A stretch of DNA of 64,000 nt from Oikopleura dioica. Lineage: Eukaryota; Chordata; Appendicularia; Copelata; Oikopleuridae. Below are positions 34,501-44,700 of this stretch, piece by piece. The position numbers were made by a program, and so were the translations under genes. The notes beneath the pieces were generated by a model. It was not told the origin of the DNA. It saw only the letters and a program-made list of their open reading frames with translations, and made no database searches. Position 1 is the stretch's first letter, and each line of letters begins with the position of its first letter. The stretch covers positions 11,516,157 through 11,580,156 of the forward strand of contig OU015566.1 of the NCBI GenBank assembly GCA_907165135.1. The letters run 5' to 3'.

Positions 34501-34659
34501 GAACCAAACAATCTACACGGCATCGAAAACTGCGCGGAAATCGACATGCAAAACGAAGGTGTTATGAATGACTTGCCATCTTCGACTGCTTGGGGAACTG
34601 TTTACAAGCGTTACTTTTCCTGTAGACTACCTTCCACCTCCAGAATAAATGAGTGCTAG
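31573..34659 (+). CDS. secreted protein: CTLD - VWD/C8/TIL - CTLD - CTLD
   Basis: Exon 1 (31573-) encodes a signal peptide (MKDFILLFSSVSGSALLD) and two GT-AG introns lead into the main exon at 31882. An N-terminal C-type-lectin-like segment (about 32095-32340) is followed by a threonine/proline linker (PPTEPPTEPPTEPP). Next come a von Willebrand D domain (CYGFGDPHYMTFDGEYHHF near 32450; VNGLCGNWDGNTYDSFDF near 32930), a C8 cysteine block, and a TIL-type module (CGQNSEYQGC). A second lectin-like domain (about 33715-34090) and a third (about 34220-34650; WREPNNLHGIENCAEID) complete the protein. The stop is at 34657-34659, about 960 residues in all. VWD proteins assemble extracellular gels and matrices, so a mucus, gut-lining or house-associated role is possible but inferred. 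Confidence 0.88.
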
Positions 34660-35728
34660 AATTCTCTTCCTTCTAAAACGTGCGTCGATTAAGAGTTGTA
34701 ATTGAATGAAGTGCGACAGTACTTTCGAAAGATAACACCGTTGATAAATTCCTTGTTCGGCGGATTTTCACAAGGAAGCTTCTTTTGAGTCGCTACAAGG
34801 CTAGCCTTCTTATCAACAGAGATCGGATGGGTTTGTGTGTTTTTATCAACAACTTTAAAACTTAATACTTTTAATGAAACAGAGATCGACAATTTTGTTT
34901 TCTTGTAGATACTAACAACATGAAACTTTTTATAGACTAAAGTTCGAAATGAAAACTAACTGAAAGTTCGACGAGTAAAGAGACAACTGTACATACTGTG
35001 CATAATTTACCCGTTTTTTCTTACTCTTAGCTTTATCGACAAGCTTGATCATGAAGAATCTACTGTATCACACCCTTTTTTAAAAATTTTAAGCAGAATT
35101 TCTTCAGAAAATGTGCAATCTCCGCATGTCATGAAAAACAGCTTCCCTCCTGTCTTGCTTGCAGCCCTCATACGCGCTGGGAAGTTCAAACGATGATGCC
35201 TCCGGCGTTTTTGAAGCTCTTTCGTCCCCTCTTCCATTCTAGTACCCCAACCCTAAATAAGTCTCAGCCATCGTTCACTTTTTCTCAATTCCAAGATTTC
35301 AATAGAGATAAAAAAATGTTGAAGAGTTAATGCACTGGTCATATCCTTGGGACAATTTATGCATTTTTGCTATGAGAAACAACAAACTCTTCAAATTATC
35401 AGTCAAGTTAATAAAAGAGAAATAAAAATCGAGACATGAAGAAAATAAGAAAATTGTTGGAGGTGCTCTCTTTACTGGAACGGGGACTAGAGATAACAGC
35501 TTGAGTTTTATCTGTTGTAAGCCGCGCAGAGAAAATAAATTATGACCAAGTGGAGAATTTGTAGAGCGGGATTAACGTTTTGCGGGAAGCTTTCAGCGCT
35601 TTTAAATAAAAAAAATCCTGGCATTGATTTTTTTATTCATTAGATTACAAAATACATAATTTGGAAATCCTCCAAGTTAGTTAGACCATAACATCATACT
35701 GTATTATAAATCTAGTCCCAAACAATAG
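34660..35728. other. intergenic interval
   Basis: No exon supported. A 62-residue minus-strand frame at 35049-35237 has no partner exons. The signal-peptide exon of the following GH9 gene should lie here but was not identified with confidence. Confidence 0.45.
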
Positions 35729-38700
35729 ATAACTGTTCATGCGAACCAAAACGACTGCCCCGACAAAATCTTTTCCGTAACCGACCAGTGGAAGGATGGA
35801 TTTCGCGGTTCAATCTGTTTCAAACCTCCTGCTGATTACACGAATCCGGAGCCATGGAATATTACCATTCAGGTCACGGGATAACAACATGTTTAGCCCA
35901 AAACAGAGTTACGAATTGTAAACCCCGTTCTAAAAGTTCGACACTCCTATTGAAAATTTCAACGCGCAACAAGCGCTCTTAAAAGTCAAAAACGTTACTC
36001 AAGATAATTCCACGTTTGTTGTCGAATGTTTCCCGCAAGACTGCAAATTGGAAAATGGGAAGCCGGCGAAATTTGGCTTCATGGGCATGTTCACGGAAGA
36101 TATGTACGACGAGGAAAATGAAATACAGCTTCCAAAGGGAGGGTTGAATTTTTCCGACGGAGGAGTTAGATAAGAGCCCGCATAAAAAGAATAAAAGTGA
36201 CATTTTTTGAATTTCTGCTAAAGAATTGGGGGGAATTGATTTCACGGCTTATCAATTAGGAGCACTACAGAAAACGCTCATTATAAAGCCATATCAATCC
36301 TATTTTACCTGAATTTCGAACGTTTGGATGACTTTGATGACCGTGAAAATATTATGAAAATAAGCTCGTTTCGAACTCTCGCAGTTTCTGATTCGGAATT
36401 TAACCTTATTGAAGACAGAAGTAATCTGGTTGCTCGGGACAAATGTGACTCAAGTAATCCACGACTCTTCCATTACTACAACTAAAGCGCCAATAACGGC
36501 ATCAACTCTCAATCCTGGTGATCCGACGGAGGTGCCGACGATTTATGACATGGATGGGGGAACAATAGAGCCGATTACTGAAGAACCAGAGTTGCCTCAT
36601 GACTGGGTTCAGCCAGAGCCAGAGTGGGCCAAGTTCAAGCTGCCTTTTAGTAGCCCACATGCAAGGAAACGGTTTTTTGTTTGAATGTTTTGGTAGATCA
36701 TGAAGAGTAGTAGATCATTCTTCAGCCATTTTTAATACTTTCGAATTTGCTCAAGCGGAAAAATTCCAGTATAGAAAAAACTAAACCTTACTCAGCAAAA
36801 TTGCTCAACTTGAAATCAACTACCCCGATGCTTTGAAAAAATCAATTCTCTTCTACGAAGCCCAGCGCTCTGGAATTCTTCCAGAGAGCAACCGCATTCC
36901 CTGGCGGCACGACTCCTTTCTTCTCGATCTTGGCCCAATGAAAGAAAAACTTCACGGTGGCTACTTCGATGCAGGGGATCACATGAAATTCACGTTTCCA
37001 ATGGCGTTTTCTATGACAATGCTTTCTTGGGGGCTTTTGCAGTACTGGGAGACGTACGAATCGATTGGAGAGCTGGAAAACGCAGTAGACCAAATCAAAT
37101 GGGGCGTCGACTGGTTGGTCAAGGCAAATGCTCGCGAAAACGTGTTGTTTGTCGTCGTTGGGGATCCAAAAAAGGACCATGATTACTGGGGACGAGCAGA
37201 GAACTTCACTGACTTTCGTGCCGGACAAATGGTAACTGAAGGGTCGCCTGGGTCAGACGTCGCGGCAGAAGTGGCGGCGGCGATGGCAGCAGCTTCACTC
37301 GTGTTGACAAAGTGGGGGGATGAGTCAATTTTTCCTAAACAGTTACAAGCAAGGGCAGAAATGCTTATTGACTTTGCGGCCTCGCACAGAAGGATGTATC
37401 ACCAGGTAATACAAGAAAAAACACAAGAAAAACACCATAAAATTACTTTTCAAAGGACAGGTTGCCCCATTTCTCTACAACTCTTTGCATCCACCCCTAG
37501 CTACCAAAATATAGCATCGAGAGGGCCAGCTTTTTTGCTGGACTCTTAATTTCTGGCAAGCCACCGTAAGGTGGCCCGCTTCTTATAAAAATGAAACTCC
37601 TGAAGCGGGATTATTTGAAAACCATAAATCTACTCCCAAAAGAAAAAGGCGCTAAAAAAAATCTGCTTTTAATGTGATTTTGTAAATTTATATTTATTTC
37701 ACCCAATTTTTGGCAAGCCACAGGTAGGTGGCCCGTGTTGAACAACTACCTGACCATGAACAGCGATAGGCGCCGAAAAACCATAATAAAAGTGCCGCCA
37801 GGGAGTGTCGGCGACTTTCGAATCGATAAAATTCTGTCTTCCGGCGGACCGCGGTTTTTTCCCGCTTCCAGCATGTCCTCCGAGTCCGGCCTTTTTTGGT
37901 CGGACATCTAATTTTTGGCCTGCCACCGGAAGGTGGCGCTTTTATTCGAATGACTCATTTATTCAGTCGGTCCCTGTACTGGCGAAACACTACAAGAGCA
38001 GTGGATACAAGGACGAGCTGGTCTGGGGAGCCGCTTGGGTCTACCGAGCCACTGGGAAGCAAACGTATTTTGATCTGGCTAAAGACTGGTACAATGAATA
38101 CGGAATGGCAAAAGCACCACTGGGAATGCGATTCAGCTGGGATGACAAAACTATCGGAGCACAAGTCATGATGGCGCAAATTACTGATGATCTAGGGCTG
38201 AAGTGAGTTCTTCAAAAATTGATTTTCAACATTTTTCAAAATGCTTTATGAAATTGTAGGGCAAAATACCAGTTGCACGCGGAGAGCTACTGCAACGACA
38301 TTCAAAAGCGCTCCAAAGCTCTTTATACACCTGGCGGGCTCGTGTATCTCGACGAGTGGGGCCCAATCCGTTATGCAATGAACGCCGCTTTCGCCTGCCT
38401 ACTTGTCTCCGATCAAACGGAAGATGTGTACTTAGCACGGTAAGAATTTTTATTTTGCGTTGTTTTTTTTCAGTTGAGAAAAATCTGCTGGATGTCGCGC
38501 TCGTCAGCGTAAATGTTGCATTTCGGGCAGCGTTGATTTTCTCGTAGCGCTTTGAGTAGACAGCTCCTGCCAAATACGTGTCCACAATTGATCCGTGCGG
38601 TCCAATGGTCAACCTCGTCGTAGTTACTAAAGTTAACAATCAGGGCGGAATTCGCGAGCTGAAATCTTACTCCAGGCAGATTGGACATTCTGGGGTCGTT

Positions 38701-40860
38701 TTGAGGTCATCCCAGGTCTTTCCTTTGCCACTGAGTTTTTGCTCAAGTTGTCTGAAAAATTTTCTAGCTACGCCCTTAACAGAAGTCATAATTAAGACTT
38801 GACAGTTTACAATGAGAGTTTAATATTATATTTTTGTTTTGATTGGCTTTCATAAACACTGTCTCTCATGTTTTTACCATCGATAACCAATCTTACTTGA
38901 TTCTCATTTGTTGAGCTTGATTCCTCGATCTTTCCTTCTCCAACTCCGCTTGAAGTCGTGAAATGGTACATTTTCGTTGATGGTTGACTTCGTTCAACTC
39001 GCTAATCTTATTCTGGTACTCTTGAAGCTTCTGGCCATCAGATGCTCCTTGAGGATTATTTTGAGCATTCCCAAAGACGTTAGCGCCAATTTTGATGTTA
39101 ACGTTCTGAAAGGCACCGTGAGAGTATCCACGTTTCGAAGGGCCGAACATGTCGTTTATAATTTCATCGTGTAAATCGCGTGCAAAATTCTTGTTGTATG
39201 TTTTCCAGCTTGATGCTTTTTGCTTGCCATTTTTCCGAGCCCTAAATCATCATTTTTTCTTTATTTTCTTTATCGTTACCTTGGCGTAAACTCAGGAACA
39301 TTGGGAAGATCCGGAAGAGCTTCGTCCGTATCGAAAACCCCGGACTGGCGCAAATGAGGATTCCCCATCCCGGCATACTGCCCCGAATTTATGTTGATAT
39401 TCCAGCTCATCTCTTTCTCGCTCTGAACTGGGACTGTAATGAGGAAATATCTCTGTAGTTACAACAAAATTTCCCATCCTATCCTACGACCAAACTTGTC
39501 AATAGAGACCCCATCAAAAACAAATAATGATAGACACTGCATTTTTGATTTTTCGAACTGACCAGTTCCTATTTCAGTACAGAAACGTAATTAATATTTT
39601 GAGCGAATAAAAAAACATAAATTATTTTTTATAGTTTTAACTTATATTTACCTATTTATCCCAGTAAGGACTTTTATTATGAAATAGCCAGGTATATATT
39701 CTTACAGACTCAGGTGCAGACAGTTCCGTACAGTATCCTAACGCCATATTTTTATGTGAAGCTTTATTCCAGATGATCATAATGTTCACGATGTCGACAT
39801 CATTTCATGTTTTTATGCACTTTTTTCAAATGTCCTCTTTATATGATAAAAATCATGCAAAAGAGGGCGCTACTAGATGCAGTTAAATCTAAGCGGGAGG
39901 GCAAAAACACCTGGATCCGTCGAGTTTCTGAGGGTGATCTGTTCTGAAAAAAATGGTTTACTTTGAAACGAACCATCATCAACCTTTCAGACGTCTTCAT
40001 AAATGGTCCCAATCGCAAGTCGACTACGTTCTTGGTGCAAAACTGAATGGTTTCTCCTTCATGGTCGGATTTGGAAAGAAATATCCATTGCGACCGCATC
40101 ATCGAGGGTCTTCTTGTCCGACGAATATCACCGAAGTCTGCAACTACAACTTTGCGATGACGGACGAGAGAAATCCGATCATCATTTGGGGAGCAGTTGT
40201 CGGCGGCCCGGATAGACACGATGGGTACAAAGGTAAGCTTGGATTTTGTTTTTGAAAGAATGTCAACCAGTATTTCATCGATGATTTTTTCGCCTGTCAA
40301 ATTGATTGAGGTTTGAAATTGAAGCTGAATTCAGATGAGCGATTGCAATTCCGTCAGTCTGAGGTCGCGCTCGACTTTAACGCTGGCTTTCAATCAGCAA
40401 CCGCGGGCATACTGCATCACGTGATTATCGGCAGACCCAAGGTGAGTGCAACTGCTGAACTCAATCGTTTTGCTCAATCGAAAGGGGAGTTCGGCGGGTC
40501 TTTGCCCTTGCTCTTCTTTTGCGTCACAAGATTCGGGGGATTAATGAGTACAAAAATTATCTTACCTTTTGGACAACCCTTACAGGTCTTACAGATCTAA
40601 CTAAGCCGATACTTTTAAATTTAATTCTGAGTCGTGCGTAGACGTCTCAAATTATTGAAATACATTTTCATAGAAAATAAAATTATGGTCTATTTTTTTA
40701 TTATTTTATTTTTAAGGAAATCTACCGCGTGCTACCAGAAAACAGCCTCTCCGAAGAACAGTTACTCACCACAACAAATTCACCTCCAACTACCCAAAGT
40801 TCCTCCTCCGCCCTCTTTCTCAATTTTTTATGCAGTTTACTTTTACTTTTGTTCATATAG
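35729..40860 (+). CDS. GH9 endoglucanase with N-terminal CBM2-like domain and hydrophobic C-tail
   Basis: Secreted cellulase (beta-1,4-glucanase). The N-terminal module (IFSVTDQWKDGFRGSICF, then FDTPIENFNAQQALLKV) resembles a family 2 cellulose-binding domain; its signal-peptide exon is missing from my model. A Thr/Pro/Glu linker follows (about 36450-36660). Catalytic GH9 motifs are RIPWRHDSFLLD, GGYFDAGDHMKFTFPMAF (nucleophile and base aspartates near 36970), YKDELVWGAAWVYRATG, YTPGGLVYLDEWGPIRYAMN, YVLGAKLNGFSFMVGFG, YPLRPHHRGSSCP and SEVALDFNAGFQSAT (catalytic Glu near 40358). The last exon ends in a hydrophobic tail (FLNFLCSLLLLLFI, TAG 40858-40860), as in GPI-anchored or tail-anchored proteins. 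The intron 36163-36270 fits as GA-AG. Two large introns hold hairpin repeats and a nested RING gene. Tunicates are known to carry GH9 cellulases. Confidence 0.9.
37523..37950. repeat. three copies of a double-hairpin motif in a GH9 intron
   Basis: Near 37523-37580, 37703-37735 and 37880-37945 the sequence repeats a pattern with a palindrome GCCACCGTAAGGTGGC (variants GCCACAGGTAGGTGGC and GCCACCGGAAGGTGGC). In copies 1 and 3 it is preceded by TAATTTYTGGC and by a first hairpin (GCCAGC-T6-GCTGG; GGCC-T6-GGTCGG). All copies are in the same orientation within one intron (about 37408-37959). Confidence 0.7.
38470..39410 (-). CDS. RING-type zinc finger protein nested in a GH9 intron
   Basis: A four-exon antisense gene. 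It starts at 39410 (MSWNININSGQYAGMGNPHL), followed by a basic Gly/Asn-rich part and a coiled coil (KLQEYQNKISELNEVNHQRK), and ends in a RING finger: ECPICL joined across an intron to ARINCGHVFGRSCLLKALRE and RCPKCNIYADERDIQQIF. The stop is at 38470-38472. Introns are short GT-AG and preserve frame. The usual ligand after the His (VFC in most RINGs) is Gly here (VFGRSC), so one zinc ligand appears to be missing. The layout (coiled coil plus C-terminal RING) suggests a ubiquitin ligase-like protein. Ligase activity is uncertain given the missing cysteine. Confidence 0.85.
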
Positions 40861-41740
40861 CTTCATTTTTATACCTCGCTGTTTTTTACTGTATAAATAT
40901 ACATAATCCAATCTGACTGTTCTTATAAATCAAGAATTCGAGCAGGTAAATCTCGACTTTATTAATTGGATCTGTTAATTGTGGTAACCGCTCTGGCGAG
41001 ATAAAAAATAATCCGTCTCTTGTCAGTGCGAAATTGAAAGATATAAATTAAAAGAATTGATTAAAATAGAAATCATTTTGGGCATACTCGCTCGCCTATG
41101 TTTAGTTTCAGGATCAGCCGAATCAGGAAGATCAGATTTGAATTTTAAATTTGAAAAATCAAAAAAATCAGAGAATAAGGGTGTACCCTAAAAGCCCGAG
41201 AAGAACAACAGGTATGATTTATTAAGGGTGTCAACAACGATTTTGAGCATTTCTGGCCTTTTAATAAGGGAGCTTATTACGAATTAAATTCTAAAAAGAC
41301 TTCTTGGCTGAACTTACAGAACATGTAAATCTGCTAGATAGTCGGAGATCTAGTCGGACAGCCGCTCAGATCCGGCTAATTAGGCTCAGTGTCAGTAATT
41401 TTTTGATTTCTCGCCCCCGAGCGCGTATGCCCGCGATTTCGATTGATTTTTGATTTCTAAATTAATAACCACTCTGCAACACTATTTTTTCGCAAATTCT
41501 GGGTCAGAACAAATCTGTCCAGGGTTTGGTTGAAGGAGCCACGAGGGTGTGCATGTGTGCCCAAATCACTTTTCTCACTTTTCTCATTACGGAAAATTGA
41601 AAGAAACGCGCCTGATGCGAAAAATAATTACCATCTGAGAGAATTTGAGCCAGTTGCCAAGCCAGCCGTGAAGTCGGCCTTAGGGCTGAGTAAAAAGGCC
41701 CTAAGGGGAGAGATTTGATAAAACCGGAAGTTGACGAAAA
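40861..41740. other. intergenic interval
   Basis: AT-rich at 40870-41200. No supported exon. A minus-strand frame at 41504-41944 is antisense to the first sodium-channel exon and was not accepted. Confidence 0.45.
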
Positions 41741-44700
41741 ATGCCAAGAGTTGCCAGTGCCGGTGTCGCGGCAAATGTCCTCGGCACGGGGAGTAGAATT
41801 ATACGCCCGCCAAGACAAATCAAGGTAGTGCTCTAGTGTTATCACTGATATTTTCATAAAATTTGTGGGAGTGAATTGCATGCGGATCAGATCTAAATGT
41901 TTATATTTTGAAATCAATCTGATTCTGTCAAAATTATTAATCAAAAATGATTACTAATAGTTTGTGGTCTTTCTGAATTATTATTCTAGAGAGAAATTCT
42001 AGTGAGAAGGAACGTTAAAATTAAAATGACCTCTCTGCGCCATATTTCCTGAGGCGAGAAAGTCGATATAATCCAAAGAGAACAGGGGATAATTGACCAC
42101 TCAGCCGGTTAAATAATGCACAAGACTGCACAAACGCCTACTCAAAGCACAACTGTGTGCCTTAGTTGTGCCCTTGAACCGGTAAAAATTGTCTTTATCA
42201 CCAAGAGAAACGGTCATCTACTCCAGAGAATTACCAAGTTTCGAGCAAACTATCAAGTTTATTGGATCAATAATTGAAGCAAAACGAACTTGTCACTAGA
42301 ATTTTCTTATCCTTTTTCGAAGCCTTTTTACAAATTTTCTTCCATGATTTCAATATCAATTTTTACAGACGGCTTTATGATTAGGTCCCCATGTTGCTTT
42401 TCTTTTCGTAGTCATCGCGTCAATTTCTCATTCCTGGACAGGTAGTCCTGTCGTTAGACGGTTGGGGCGGCGCAGATGCAGCAAGGAAACGTTTGGGGTT
42501 GATATTCAAGGGCCTTGGCACGTGTCCTTGCCGATAGCGCGTGACTATCAAAAACTCGAAAAATCATGCATTTTTGTTCTTTAGAGCTTGCTCAGGCCGA
42601 CGCTGCCCAAGAATCCGGAAGATGAACAGAGAGAGCTGCTCAAGGAGAGAAATAGATTAGAGAGGCTTACGGAGAGTATGATAAGAAGTCAAAAATATAA
42701 TTTTTTTTTTACAAAAATGACAAGTTCGAATTAATTGAAAAACTTCAATTTTGATCCATTGCGGAAGCAATAAAAACCTTCGTGCGGCGATCATTACCAT
42801 TTCGAAGGGACGAATTAATCCCATGGCAATTTCGTGAAAAAAACCCGCCCTTGAGATAAATAGTTTTTGACTTTTGTGAACCCGGCTGTATCGGCGGCGA
42901 GAGTTGCTCGCAGAAATGCGACGAAGAAACAACCACCTGATAGGTATGAAAATATTTGCGCTAGAATGTAGTGCCACTTAGTTATTCAGAAGGAATAGAT
43001 TTCACTACAGATTTATAGCAACATTTTTTTCCAGCAGATTCTTTCCGAATAATCGTGGATTAACGAGTTTTGCACAATTTCCATTGAAAATTTGTTATGA
43101 AGATCGTCATTTTAATCAAAAATTAAGGCGCAACGCAATGAGCCAAATGAGTCACCGAAAGAGTCTTGTCCGTGGGATGATCTCCGTCGCCTGTGGCGAG
43201 GTAAGAAGCCGTCTTTGAACGCGAAAACGAACCCAAACCAGATTTTAACCTCAAATGACTCTTTTATTCAGAGGAATTTATTACATATTCGAAAATGTTT
43301 CTCATAATAGACCTTATATCATATAAAATCGATGCAGCCTTAAAAAAGTTGATTGATGTCTCAATTAATGAACGCTTACAGTAAGAGCTTTAGCCCCTTA
43401 GAAAACGACACGCTAAATGGCATTTCGGGAATTCATCATTCTTGTCGGCGCATGTTTAATTTTTGATTTTGGCGAATTCGCGCGCCTTAGGCGCTTTTCA
43501 TACTTCGTGATCTCATAATGCGCTTCTCGCTTGACTCAAATTTACCCTTTTTTCTGAAAGAAGTATGACGTCCAAAAGGATAAATTTTGTTCACCAACAT
43601 TTTTATTCTAGGGAAAGACACCCACGGCAGAGCTAAAAGAAGGGAAGAAGCTACCGAGATATCTTCAAGAGAGGCCAGAATACTCAGCAGATGATAGGAT
43701 CAACAGACCTCTTCCAGATCCAGACTCGTATTATGACCAGAATACCTACATTGTTCTCAACAGACAGAATATTATTTTCAGATTTAATAGATCAAAGGAA
43801 GAGTTTTCAGTTCAATTTCTGGCAAATCGCCTAAGTAACATTCTTTTCGCAAAACTCAATCCAAGAGCCTCGGAATATTTTCGATGGGAAGCACAGTCCG
43901 CCAATTCTGTATATCAATGTTCATCCATCCACTCTTCTCTCGCTTTATGATGCTTACTGTGATTATCAACTGTGGATTTATGACGCTTTCGAAGCCTCCG
44001 GAATTTGTCGAAGACATTTTGGAACATGTATTTATGACGATTTATACTCTTGAATGTATTGTTAAAATAATTGCCAGAGGATTTTTCGTCGATCAATTAA
44101 GGACCGGAGCAGAAATTTTTAAGTTTGAAGACTGTGAATTGTGACGATTTCAAATAACTCGTTCAAAAATTTTTTCTAACACCCCCTTTTTTTGTGCTCA
44201 TTTGAAAGAGCGTGAAAAACTGGTCGAGAAAATGCTGGTCTTATCATCGGTGACGTCACGAGTGGCGCGCGGGCGCCCCCTAAAGGTCTTATTAGGTCAA
44301 TTTCGGGCTACGCGATTTCTCCGGTCATGCATATCGCACATGCATGGTTAGCATCTAGAATTGATCGTCGTGAGCAGGGCTACATGTCCCGGCCAAAATC
44401 GTCAAAATCGGACCACGTCTTCACCAGCTGGTTGACCGGCAAATATCTCAAAATGACAAAATCACTTACTTTTGATAAAGGCAACCTACCGATGGAAGTA
44501 GGGGGTTGCCCTGGACTCGAGCCCGAATAACTGCCGTATTCGGCCACTTAGTGCCGGAGGAACTCCCGGAGGACTCCTCTGCTGGAAGAAAAGCTGCTGG
44601 AAGACTAATATTAAAAAATATAAATACAAATAAAATTTAAAGCCATGATTGGCTAGTAATTGCCGTATTCAGCCACTTAATGCCGGAAGACCTCCCGGAG

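Noticed and set aside
41504-41944. 146-residue minus-strand frame
   Set aside because: Antisense to the first sodium-channel exon; composition is not convincing and no neighbouring exon joins it.
44495-44525. tRNA-like B-box sequence (GGACTCGAGCCC) in the long-TIR element
   Set aside because: No matching A box, stems or anticodon loop at the right distance; it is repeated in the inverted arm as part of the element.
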